A stretch of DNA of 52,250 bases from Prevotella sp. (GTDB lineage Bacteria > Bacteroidota > Bacteroidia > Bacteroidales > Bacteroidaceae), in the NCBI GenBank assembly GCA_017645905.1, contig JAGCNO010000010.1, positions 1-52,250 on the forward strand. Reading direction: 5' to 3'. A program made the translations under genes and the position numbers. Positions 6,919-14,957 of this stretch are shown in pieces; positions within the stretch are counted from its first letter, which is position 1; every line of letters starts with the position of its first letter. A model generated the notes under the pieces. It had not been told where the DNA came from and did not search any database. It was given only the letters and a program-made list of their open reading frames with translations.

Positions 6919-7890
6919 ATGAAACAGATAATCAGTATTCTCATAGGCACATGGTTCGTTATGACAATCAATGCACAGAGTCTCAACAAGGATGTTGAGA
7001 GGCTCCAATATGTCTATGCCCTGAAAGTAATCATCAACGACAGCGTCTGGAGAGGATTTGCTGATAAGCAATATGATGTACCTCTACTGTATTATGGCGA
7101 TACATGTTGCTATGTGGTGAATCCCACGGAGAAGTTCTTGGCTAAATATCCGTCAGTCTTGGTACACAGCGACAACAACATCCAGATTTATCAGACGGAG
7201 AAAGTCGATGATAAACCATTCCACATGCATGTCACCTTCACAGATGAGGAAAGCGACATAGACTATCACACACCCTTCATGAGGTGCAGCAGTCTGGAGC
7301 AGACAAGTAGGGCTGTCCCAGATGTCACTTCAGTCAACGAATGGGCTACGATGGTTATGCATGAGTATTTTCATGGTTTCCAGTTTAAAAACGATGGCTA
7401 TCTGGATGTTTACGAAGCAATCACCAATGCGGTTTTGCCAGATACTCTAATTGCATTATCCGCCAGTCATGATTGGTACAGAGAAGGCATCACTCAAGAG
7501 AACGATTTGCTGTTAAAAGCAATTGATGCCAACAATATTGAGGCGTTAAGAACCTATATCCAGTCGTTCTTTGAGTTGCGTAACGAACGCAGGGAAAGGG
7601 TGAAAAAGAAACTGGGTATTGACATTGTAGCCTTGGAGCAGTTGTATGAAACGATGGAAGGTTCCGCCCGCTATATCGAATATTGTCTGTATCGGCATTT
7701 TGGAAATTTCAAACTGTCCGATGCAAAATGGCTTTACACTGTTGGACGCAAATATTACTATGCCACGGGATTCAATCTCCTTCGCCTATCAGACAAGTTG
7801 GAGATTGATTATAAATGCGGGATATTCAGAGATGTGTCAACTGTAGAAAGGAATTTAAGTAATTATTGGTGTCCGCTAAAAACGCCCTGA
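6919..7890 (+). CDS. Secreted HExxH metallopeptidase-like protein, unknown family
   Basis: 323 residues with an N-terminal signal peptide (MKQIISILIGTWFVMTINAQ). Residues ~143-152 read MVMHEYFHGF, an HExxH zinc motif; a later Glu-containing helix (ETMEGSARYIEY) may give the third ligand, as in gluzincins. I do not recognise the family. The gene is clearly more AT-rich than its neighbours, which with the KilA-N remnant suggests acquisition. The last codons and the stop lie inside a repeat element (AACGCCCTGA), so the natural C-terminus may have been cut and replaced. No own promoter was recognised. Confidence 0.75.
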   Translation: MKQIISILIGTWFVMTINAQSLNKDVERLQYVYALKVIINDSVWRGFADKQYDVPLLYYGDTCCYVVNPTEKFLAKYPSVLVHSDNNIQIYQTEKVDDKPFHMHVTFTDEESDIDYHTPFMRCSSLEQTSRAVPDVTSVNEWATMVMHEYFHGFQFKNDGYLDVYEAITNAVLPDTLIALSASHDWYREGITQENDLLLKAIDANNIEALRTYIQSFFELRNERRERVKKKLGIDIVALEQLYETMEGSARYIEYCLYRHFGNFKLSDAKWLYTVGRKYYYATGFNLLRLSDKLEIDYKCGIFRDVSTVERNLSNYWCPLKTP

Positions 7891-8049
7891 AAGGGCATCA
7901 AGCACATAGCCCAGGGCAGCGTCCTGGGCTATGTGCTTGTTGGCCTTACAGGCCGCATTCCAAGCCCAGTCAATGACAGTCCTCTCGAATAGCCCATTTA
8001 TTCAAGGTGAATAGGCGATAAGGATAAAATTCCCCAGACACCAATAATT
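7861..8049. repeat. REP/MITE-like block bounded by 13-bp inverted repeats
   Basis: AATTATTGGTGTC (7861-7873) and its exact complement GACACCAATAATT (8037-8049) bracket 163 bp. Inside are three nested or adjacent hairpins: GCCC-tgaaa-GGGC (7884-7896), AAGCACATAGCCCAGG with its exact complement (7900-7915 / 7923-7938, 7-nt loop), and GGCCT/AGGCC (7942-7954). The GCCCTGAAAGGGC plus CCCAGGGC pattern is a dispersed repeat seen in many Bacteroidetes genomes. It contains no gene and fills most of the 302-bp gap after the peptidase gene. Confidence 0.7.
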
Positions 8050-8111
8050 TAAGATTTGATTCGGTCCGTATTGACCCAATTTAATCGGTGAAGAAAAAAG
8101 GGTCTTTCCCC

Positions 8112-8142
8112 TTGGTGGTTTCACAGAAAAGTCGTAATTTTG
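8112..8142 (+). promoter_or_regulatory. Promoter of the triple-repeat surface protein
   Basis: TTG (8112-8114), 20 bp, TAATTTTG (8135-8142). The ATG at 8193 is 51 bp past the -7 element. Confidence 0.7.
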
Positions 8143-8192
8143 CAGCGGAATAACTAAAAACTATACATTAATTACATAAGAAAGGACACAAC

Positions 8193-11100
8193 ATGAAAAC
8201 AACTGCTTTACGTTTTTTATGTGGTTCACACAACAGTTTGCGGACTATCATTCGGATGAAACGCACGGCCTTGACGCTGCTTCTGACGGCGTTGGCCACC
8301 GTTTCGACATGGGCATGGTCGGGTCAAGGCACAAAGAACGACCCGTATGTTATCGATAATGTGGGAGATTGGGAGTCGCTCAATTGGTACATAGGAACCG
8401 AGGAGTTACGCGACCCGTATATCCGTGCCTATTACAAGTTGGCAGACAACTTCGACAACAGCAGCAGGCCCACCTCCTACTCGTTAGGAACGGACCGTGT
8501 TCCTTTCGAGGGTCATTTCGACGGCAACGGCCGAACGCTCTATGTGAACACGATGGTTGCTTCCACCGAGCAAGGGGCAGCACCCTTCGGGGGTGTGAAT
8601 GGAGCCACCATCATCAACCTCAACGTGGTGGGCACCGTCACGGCGGGTCAGTACCATGCAGCCGGACTGGTAGGCGTGATAAAGGGCGGCACCGTTACCA
8701 TCCGTAACTGCCATGTGTCAGCCAACGTGGTGGGCAACGGCTATGCGGGCGGCCTCGTGGGACATGGCGGAGACGGCACTACGCTGATTATGGAGAACTG
8801 CGACTACAGCGGTACCATCAGCAACTGCTCAACTTTTGCCGGAGGACTGTTGGGATGGTGCGACGACCTGAACCTGACCATGACCAACTGCCTGTTCAAA
8901 GGCACGTTCTCATGCCCGGGAAAGGTTCACCCCATAGGTGTTAAGTATGCTCCCAAAACGGTGAAAGCCAATGTTACTAACACTTATTATCTGAACACCA
9001 TCACGCCCACCGTGACGGGAAATAACCTCATCCCCGGAGCCGGCGGCGCACCAGTGAGCCAGACACGCGTGCCAGGACAGTGGACAGTGGGCGTGGTAGC
9101 AGCTGACGGCAACACCTATTATCGCCCTGGCACCTACGCCAACGCAACCTTCGCTGAAGGCACGAAAGATGTGGAGCACTGGAGCATAACGCCGGAAAGC
9201 CCCGAGGATGTAGGCTCTACCGTCACCCTTACCTATTCAGGCGGCAAGCAGGTAGAAAACGTCAAGGTCGGAACTCCATGGGACGGTGACCTCTCGAAGC
9301 TGAAAACAAATGTTATTGTGTCTGACGGCATGACACTGACAGGAAGGTTAGGTCCACAAGTAAAGGTTTCCATTGCTGACGGCGCCACCGTGATGCTGGA
9401 GAATGCCAGCATCACAGGTTACAGTTGGGAGGGCAGCCCATGGGCAGGCATCAACTGCGAGGGCGATGCCACCATCATCCTCAAGGGTAAAAACTATGTG
9501 AGTGGATTAAACGGGAATTACCCGGGAATCCATGTTCCCGTAGGTCACACACTGACCATCCTCGGAAAGGGGGAACTCGATGCCCACAGCAGTGACTTCG
9601 GAGCTGGTATCGGCGGAGGAAATGGTGTCTCTTGCGGCAATATCCGTATCTTGGGTGGAACCATCACTGCCCAAGGAGGGAATTTTGCTGCTGCTATCGG
9701 CGGTGGCAAAGACTCCGCTTGTGGCGACATTACCATCTCCACACTTGTCGGAGACACTACCACCGTTGAATTCTTCAAGGGCAGGTTTGCACCTTACAGC
9801 ATCGGCCCTGGCGAGAGCGGCACCTGCGGCGTCATCACTCTTGGTGGCTCTGTATCGGATCCCATAGATTCCAATGGTAAAATAATTATAGAAGGAAAGA
9901 GTGGTGAATACAGCATTCCTACGCAACCCTCCGAGAAGATGACCATGATCATTCCCGTCGAAGTGACACCCGGCGAGACTGCCGGCACGTGGTTCTTCGT
10001 CATGCCCAACTGTGATGTCGAGGTGTACGTAGAGTATGCTAAACCGACTGTAACCTTCGCCGAAGGGACTGTCGACGTCGAGAACTGGGACATTGCACCG
10101 GAATCGCCCGTGGAGGATGGAACCAACGTCACCCTCACCTATTCAGGCACGAGGCATGTGGAAAGCATCAGGGCAGGGACTCCGTGTGGCAGCGACATCT
10201 CGGCGGTGAGAACATGGGTAACGGTGCCCGACGGCGCAACGCTGACAGGAAAATATGAACACTGGGGAAAGATTACCATTGCCGATGGCGCCACCATTAC
10301 GCTGCAGGATTTCTCCAACAAAAGCTGGAACTGGGCCATGTGCACATGGGCTGGTCTCAACTGCGAGGGCGATGCTACCATCATTCTCAAAGGCAACAAC
10401 GTCGTGACCGGATACCACCAGAATTATCCAGGCATCCATGTACCCGAAGGCCACACGCTGACCATTCGTGGAGATGGCTCGCTGAATGTCAAAAGCTCCG
10501 TCTATGGAGCAGGCATAGGTGGTGGCATAGAGATTCCTTGCGGCAATATCCGCATCGAGGGCGGAACCATTACTGCCCAAGGTGGAAGCGGTGCTGCTGC
10601 TATTGGCGGTGGTAGGTATGCCTCTTGCGGCGACATCACCATCACCGACGGTGTGACTTCTGTCACTGTTACCAAGAGTTCCACTTCTTCTGCCAGCATT
10701 GGGGCGGGTCCGAACGGCACCTGCGGAACCATTACCATCGGCGGTAACGTGACGGAGCCCATCGTAGGCGACTACACCTACACAGGAACAGGCAGCGGGA
10801 GTGTCGATACAACCCCGGAGACCACTGGCAATGCAGTACCTTACATCGCCGTGGATTTGACGCCCGGCGAGACGGAAGGCACATGGACCTTCGTCATGCC
10901 CGACCGCAATATAGAGGTGAACGTCGAATACTCGAAGTATAATGTAACCTTCGCCGAAGACACGAAAGATGTGGAGCACTGGGACGTCACACCGAAGACG
11001 CCCAGCGAAGGCTCTACCGTCACCCTCGCCTATTCAGGCAACATGCAGGTGGGAAGTGTAAACATTGCGTTCCCATGGGACGGCGACCTTTCGACGGTGA

Positions 11101-12038
11101 GAACAAATGTGATGGTGTCTGACGGCATGACGCTGACCGGAAAGTTGAACTCCGAGGTAAAGATCACCATTGCCGACGGCGCCATCGTGACGCTGCAGGA
11201 TGTCACCATCGAAGGCAAGAACTGGAACAGGTGCACATGGGCAGGCATCAGCTGCGAGGGCGATGCCACCATCGTCCTCAAAGGCACCAACGTCGTGAAG
11301 GGATTCCAACATTACTATCCTGGCATCTTTGTACCTGAAGGCCATACGCTGACCATCCGCGGCGGCGGGTCGCTGCAGGCTGCCAGCAACGGATTCGGAG
11401 CAGGCATAGGTGGCGGAAAAGACATTCCTTGCGGCAATATCCGTATCGTGGGCGGAACCGTCATTGCCCAGGGTGGTGACGGCGCTGCTGCTATCGGAGG
11501 CGGTGAGAACGCGGCTTGCGGCGATATCACCATCACCGGAAGCATTGTCGAGCTGTCTGCCAACAAGGAAAGCACCGCTCCTTACAGCATCGGACCGGGC
11601 AAGAATGGCACCTGCGGAACCATTACCATTGCCTCCGAAGTAAAGGAGCCCATTGATTTCAGTTGCGCTATGAGAGGCAATGGCACCGCCGACACCTCTA
11701 CCGATCCCTCCGAAAGGATTACCATGAACACGCCCGTCGAAGTAACGCCTGGCGAGACTGCCGGCACGTGGACCTTCGTCATGCCCAATGGAGATGTGCA
11801 GGTGAGCGTGGCATACAAGGCCCATAACCCCGCTGACGTCAACCGCGACGGAACGGTCGATGTGGCCGACATCGCCACCATCATCGACGTGATGGCCAAG
11901 GGGACAGACGCCTTCCCGGAATATGATGCCGACGTGAACGAGGACGGCACCGTCGACGTGGCCGACATCGCCTCCGTCATCGACGTGATGGCTGCCAATG
12001 CCAGGCGGCAGCAGAACGCCATCGACGACGAGGAATAG
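8193..12038 (+). CDS. Large secreted repeat protein with dockerin-like C-terminus
   Basis: 1281 residues. Either ATG 8193 or the inner ATG 8256 (MKRTALTLLLTALATVSTWA, a clean signal peptide) may be used; 8193 is closer to the promoter. Residues ~40-320 hold beta-helix/GLUG-like turns (AGGLVGHGGDGTTLIMENC). Three repeats of ~300 residues follow, each opening VTFAE.T.DVE.W and containing CEGDATIILKG, PGI.VP.GHTLTI and GAGIGGG..  .CGNIRI strands, typical of a right-handed parallel beta-helix. The end carries two EF-hand/dockerin-like motifs (DVNRDGTVDVADI and DVNEDGTVDVADI). Likely a surface carbohydrate-binding or adhesion protein; no catalytic motif is visible. A hairpin terminator follows. 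Confidence 0.85.
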   Translation: MKTTALRFLCGSHNSLRTIIRMKRTALTLLLTALATVSTWAWSGQGTKNDPYVIDNVGDWESLNWYIGTEELRDPYIRAYYKLADNFDNSSRPTSYSLGTDRVPFEGHFDGNGRTLYVNTMVASTEQGAAPFGGVNGATIINLNVVGTVTAGQYHAAGLVGVIKGGTVTIRNCHVSANVVGNGYAGGLVGHGGDGTTLIMENCDYSGTISNCSTFAGGLLGWCDDLNLTMTNCLFKGTFSCPGKVHPIGVKYAPKTVKANVTNTYYLNTITPTVTGNNLIPGAGGAPVSQTRVPGQWTVGVVAADGNTYYRPGTYANATFAEGTKDVEHWSITPESPEDVGSTVTLTYSGGKQVENVKVGTPWDGDLSKLKTNVIVSDGMTLTGRLGPQVKVSIADGATVMLENASITGYSWEGSPWAGINCEGDATIILKGKNYVSGLNGNYPGIHVPVGHTLTILGKGELDAHSSDFGAGIGGGNGVSCGNIRILGGTITAQGGNFAAAIGGGKDSACGDITISTLVGDTTTVEFFKGRFAPYSIGPGESGTCGVITLGGSVSDPIDSNGKIIIEGKSGEYSIPTQPSEKMTMIIPVEVTPGETAGTWFFVMPNCDVEVYVEYAKPTVTFAEGTVDVENWDIAPESPVEDGTNVTLTYSGTRHVESIRAGTPCGSDISAVRTWVTVPDGATLTGKYEHWGKITIADGATITLQDFSNKSWNWAMCTWAGLNCEGDATIILKGNNVVTGYHQNYPGIHVPEGHTLTIRGDGSLNVKSSVYGAGIGGGIEIPCGNIRIEGGTITAQGGSGAAAIGGGRYASCGDITITDGVTSVTVTKSSTSSASIGAGPNGTCGTITIGGNVTEPIVGDYTYTGTGSGSVDTTPETTGNAVPYIAVDLTPGETEGTWTFVMPDRNIEVNVEYSKYNVTFAEDTKDVEHWDVTPKTPSEGSTVTLAYSGNMQVGSVNIAFPWDGDLSTVRTNVMVSDGMTLTGKLNSEVKITIADGAIVTLQDVTIEGKNWNRCTWAGISCEGDATIVLKGTNVVKGFQHYYPGIFVPEGHTLTIRGGGSLQAASNGFGAGIGGGKDIPCGNIRIVGGTVIAQGGDGAAAIGGGENAACGDITITGSIVELSANKESTAPYSIGPGKNGTCGTITIASEVKEPIDFSCAMRGNGTADTSTDPSERITMNTPVEVTPGETAGTWTFVMPNGDVQVSVAYKAHNPADVNRDGTVDVADIATIIDVMAKGTDAFPEYDADVNEDGTVDVADIASVIDVMAANARRQQNAIDDEE
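9144..11817 (+). repeat. Three ~900-bp in-frame tandem repeats inside the surface protein gene
   Basis: Units begin at 9144, 10050 and 10944 (906, 894 and ~874 bp). Protein similarity between units is high and several DNA stretches are nearly identical (for example GGCGACATCACCATCACC-type blocks), so the array could expand or contract by recombination. Confidence 0.85.
11824..12006 (+). other. Dockerin-like module (two Ca-binding repeats)
   Basis: Two segments of the form D-N-N-x-D-G-T-V-D-V-A-D-I ... IDVMA, with Asp at the calcium positions, separated by ~15 residues. The same module occurs at the C-terminus of the LRR protein ending at 40053 and, as one copy, at the N-terminus of the protein at 42208. 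Confidence 0.8.
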
Positions 12039-12061
12039 GCCGCACAGACCCTGAAACGACA

Positions 12062-12108
12062 AAGCGGATGCAGGAGACGACCGTGTCTTCCTGCATCCGC
12101 TTGTTTTT
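12062..12108 (+). terminator. Rho-independent terminator
   Basis: AAGCGGATGCAGGA (12062-12075) pairs with TCCTGCATCCGCTT (12089-12102), followed by GTTTTTGA. It begins 23 bp after the stop of the repeat-protein gene. Confidence 0.85.
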
Positions 12109-12174
12109 GATAACGCTGACCGTTATTGCAGCTTGTCCTTCAGCCTCATTATTTCCTGGCCGAAGTTATAGAGG

Positions 12175-13479
12175 CTAATCCGGAGAAAGACCCTTAATCC
12201 ACGTCGCAATGTCGCTGAGCACCTCGGGCGAGATGGTCTCCTCTATCTGGCGGCACTCATTGACGAGGCCTGTGGTGCAGTGCTGGAAGAGGTGGTTCAG
12301 GCCGGGATATTCCTTGATGAGGTTTTTCTTAGATTTCGGCAGCAGCCGTTCGATGGCAGGAAGGTTTTGCGAGGAAATGACCTGACAGTCGTAGCTGCCG
12401 TTGAGTGCAAAGACAGGGCAGCGCGTCGCGGCAATATCGGCAGACGGGTCGTAGTCGATGAACCATTTTATCCACGGCACCTGTTGCACTTCCTGCAGAC
12501 TGCGGTACTTCTCGACCGTCATGGTGGCGGGCATGCCCGTCAGCTTCAATATGCGATTGCTCTGTGCCGTCAGGAGCGTGTCGCCCTTCACCCCGGGGCC
12601 TGCCAAGGAGACGATGAAGTCGGTCTTTCCCTGAGCGCCGAGCATGAAGGCAATCAGTCCACCCTCGCTGTGGCCAAGAACGCCTATCTTGGCAAAGGCT
12701 TTCCTATTACGAAGATATTCCAGCCCTGCAGCGGCATCACGGGCAAAGTCCTCGCTCGTGGCGTTCTTGACGTCGCCACCTGTGGAGGCTCCTGTGGCAC
12801 GGTCGTCATAGCGCAGCGTGGCGATGCCCTGACGGGCCAGATAGTCGGCAATGACGAGGAAGGGCTTGTGGTCGAAGACCTCCTCGTCGCGGTTCTCCTG
12901 ACCGCTGCCCGTGACGAAGAGTGCGACGAGAGGTTTCTTTTTCGATTTCGGGTCGTAGCCCACAGGCCAGGTCAGTGTACCGGCCAACGTGGCGCCGTCC
13001 TTCTCATTGCGGAACGTCACCTCCTCGGTCTCATACGGGAACGGCGGTTGCGGTGTCTGCGGACGATTCACTTCTGAAACGCCCTTCGCCAGCACAAGCG
13101 GCAGCGACATGCCGTTCTGGGTGAACGTGCCGACGAGCTTGTCGTCCTTCAGCCGGGCACGGTAGGTCAGATTAAGTTGCTCTACCTTCACGGCCAACGA
13201 GTCGTCGCTCAGATAATCTTTGAACACCGGAATGCCTTTCACGCTCTGGTCGGGGCTGTCCATCGTCACCTTCACATAGCCGTCGGCCTGTTCCAGATGA
13301 AACACCAAGGTCAGCGACGCAACACCCAAGTCAAGTTTGCCCGACCACGAACCCAGCAGCGCCGTCGTCGTATTCACAACGACACGTTGATCGTCCACAG
13401 GCTGCGACTTCCGTTCATCTTCTGCTGCCCAGCCCGTCATCGGCAACAGCAACAACCATAAAAACAATACCTTCTGCAT
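12175..13479 (-). CDS. Secreted alpha/beta hydrolase (serine esterase/peptidase-like)
   Basis: 434 residues from ATG 13479, with a signal peptide (MQKVLFLWLLLLPMTGWA). Residues ~25-125 form a beta-rich N-terminal domain; the alpha/beta hydrolase follows with VALFVTGSGQENRDEE (oxyanion region), nucleophile VLGHSEGG (~res 267), Asp in NGSYDCQV (~361) and His in GLNHLFQ (~393), so the triad is complete. This arrangement is common in Bacteroidetes envelope esterases with unknown substrate. The first 18 codons of the longer frame overlap the promoter region and are not needed. Confidence 0.85.
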   Translation of the reverse strand: MQKVLFLWLLLLPMTGWAAEDERKSQPVDDQRVVVNTTTALLGSWSGKLDLGVASLTLVFHLEQADGYVKVTMDSPDQSVKGIPVFKDYLSDDSLAVKVEQLNLTYRARLKDDKLVGTFTQNGMSLPLVLAKGVSEVNRPQTPQPPFPYETEEVTFRNEKDGATLAGTLTWPVGYDPKSKKKPLVALFVTGSGQENRDEEVFDHKPFLVIADYLARQGIATLRYDDRATGASTGGDVKNATSEDFARDAAAGLEYLRNRKAFAKIGVLGHSEGGLIAFMLGAQGKTDFIVSLAGPGVKGDTLLTAQSNRILKLTGMPATMTVEKYRSLQEVQQVPWIKWFIDYDPSADIAATRCPVFALNGSYDCQVISSQNLPAIERLLPKSKKNLIKEYPGLNHLFQHCTTGLVNECRQIEETISPEVLSDIATWIKGLSPD

Positions 13480-13500
13480 AGAAATAATAGTTTTACCGTG

Positions 13501-13508
13501 CAAAGTTA
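13501..13508 (-). promoter_or_regulatory. -7 element of the hydrolase promoter
   Basis: Minus strand TAACTTTG, 21 bp before the start codon; a good -33 TTG at the standard distance is not seen. Confidence 0.5.
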
Positions 13509-13582
13509 CAACATTTTTTCGTAACTTTGACATTCGTCGACTTACTTAACACTCGGAAATGAAAAGAAAAACAAGTTTTCCT

Positions 13583-13613
13583 TTTGCATTTCTCTCGTTT
13601 ATTCGTAACTTTG
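13583..13613 (+). promoter_or_regulatory. Promoter of the small membrane protein gene
   Basis: TTTG (13583-13586), 19 bp, TAACTTTG (13606-13613), 30 bp before ATG 13644. Confidence 0.75.
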
Positions 13614-13643
13614 CGCCCAAAAGAAGAATAATCTGTCAATATT

Positions 13644-14117
13644 ATGAAGCGAAACACGATTCTTGCCGTCATTGCCATCATCCTGCTGGTCATCGGCGGC
13701 TATTGGCCTTACGCCCTGTTGCTGCTGCTCATCGTCCCCTTGGCCTATTTTATCACCAGCCGCAAGGAGAAGGCAGAGGCACCGAGGGTGACCTTCGCCA
13801 ATGTGGAAGAAGTGGAACAGAAATACGGCGAGCCTGAAGACGTGGTAGTGCTCGATGCCTCACGGGCCAACGAGCTTCCCGCCCTTATCCTCTTCTATCC
13901 CGACCGCGACCTCGCTATTATTGCCGGCGAGGAGCTGAAGCTCAGCGACCTCACGAGCGTGATGCCGAAGAACATGGCCACGCCCTACACCGTCGACGAG
14001 TATGCCGTCATCATCGGCACCAACGACCCACAGCGCCCTACCATCCAGCTCCGTGTGGGCTATGATGCTGTCCTGGCCGGAGAGATTGCTGCACAGATTG
14101 ACGCACACATCCATTAG
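13644..14117 (+). CDS. Small membrane-anchored protein of unknown function
   Basis: 157 residues. Two closely spaced hydrophobic helices (res ~6-20 and ~22-38: TILAVIAIILLVIGG, YALLLLLIVPLAYFI) form a hairpin, followed by a soluble acidic domain of ~110 residues (EVEQKYGEPEDVVVLDASRANELPA, LILFYPDRDLAIIAGEEL). I do not recognise the family. It has its own promoter and converges with the DNA-repair gene, with only 9 bp between stop codons. Confidence 0.7.
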   Translation: MKRNTILAVIAIILLVIGGYWPYALLLLLIVPLAYFITSRKEKAEAPRVTFANVEEVEQKYGEPEDVVVLDASRANELPALILFYPDRDLAIIAGEELKLSDLTSVMPKNMATPYTVDEYAVIIGTNDPQRPTIQLRVGYDAVLAGEIAAQIDAHIH

Positions 14118-14126
14118 CGGCCCACC

Positions 14127-14912
14127 TTAAAAGGTCATCCAGTAGCGGCGCTCCTCGTCGCTCATCTTCTCGATGGCATAACGGAGGGCGGTGCGGGGCA
14201 TCCCATGAGCGTGCTGGTGGAGGAAGTCGCGCAGCAGGTCCATGCTGACCCTTTTCCCCATCTCGCGGAGCATCCAGCCCACAGCCTTGTGCATCAGGTC
14301 GTGTCGGGGATTGCAAGTTCCCTCCGACAAGTGCATCTCGGCATAGCGTAGGCACCACGACGGGTCGCCCGCCTGCGAAGTCTTCCATGTACAGACGATG
14401 CTCATGCGCTGCCGCCACAAGCAGGGGCTATGTGCCAGTTCGTCAAGCACCTTTATCTTGTAATCATGCTCGTCTTGCGAACCATTCAGGAACGTGGGCA
14501 GGAGCAGCCAGTGGCCGAGTATCTTGGGAGCCGAAAGATCCACCAAGTCCCAGTTGTTCGCCTGCTCGGCATACTTCAGGTACATGGTCAGGATTTCATC
14601 CCGCCCACGGGTAGCTGTCTTATCATGCTCCAGACGCTTCGTTGCCAGCCGCTCAAACTTCTCCACAAGAATCAGCAGTCCGCAGAGCCGCACCTCGTGC
14701 CAGCGGTTCATCAGCAACTCAGGAACTTCGCCCAAAGGAAACTCCTTTGCCACGCTTTTCACCACCTCTCGCGTCTGCGGTACCTTCAGTCCGAGGAACT
14801 CGTCGCCCTCGCCATACTCTCCCGGACCTGTCTTGAAGAACTGCACGAGCACTCGCCGTTGCTCCTCGTTGTGCAGCGACTCCATGTAGGCAATGACTTC
14901 GGCGGCCGTCAT
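14127..14912 (-). CDS. DNA alkylation repair protein (AlkD-like, HEAT repeats)
   Basis: 261 residues of helical HEAT-like repeats: MTAAEVIAYMESLHNEEQRRVLVQFFKTGPGEYGEGDEFLG, then VPQTREVVKSVAKEF, WHEVRLCGLLILVEKF, NNWDLVDLSAPKILG and HKAVGWMLREMGKRV. The NNWDLVD and KAVGWMLREMGKR segments are typical of the AlkD/YhaZ family of DNA glycosylases that release N3- and N7-alkylpurines. Cytoplasmic. It is followed 11 bp upstream by the M6 protease stop, so the two may share a transcript. Confidence 0.9.
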   Translation of the reverse strand: MTAAEVIAYMESLHNEEQRRVLVQFFKTGPGEYGEGDEFLGLKVPQTREVVKSVAKEFPLGEVPELLMNRWHEVRLCGLLILVEKFERLATKRLEHDKTATRGRDEILTMYLKYAEQANNWDLVDLSAPKILGHWLLLPTFLNGSQDEHDYKIKVLDELAHSPCLWRQRMSIVCTWKTSQAGDPSWCLRYAEMHLSEGTCNPRHDLMHKAVGWMLREMGKRVSMDLLRDFLHQHAHGMPRTALRYAIEKMSDEERRYWMTF

Positions 14913-14922
14913 ATTATGGGGA

Positions 14923-14957
14923 GTTAAAAGTTAAGGGTTGAGCGTTGAGAGTTTACA
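14923..14957. repeat. Five 7-nt tandem units at the end of the M6 protease gene
   Basis: GTTAAAA, GTTAAGG, GTTGAGC, GTTGAGA, GTTTACA (plus strand) run from the protease stop into its last codons, so the protein's final residues (..NSQRSTLNF) come from the repeat. Confidence 0.8.

Noticed and set aside
11034-12062. 342-codon minus-strand frame opposite the repeat protein gene
   Set aside because: Antisense of the dockerin and beta-helix repeats; repeats mirror the sense strand.
12103-12174. Possible short coding remnant (RISLYNFGQEIMRLKDKLQ, minus strand) after the hydrolase stop
   Set aside because: Only about 20 codons, overlapping the hydrolase stop; no start or family could be assigned.
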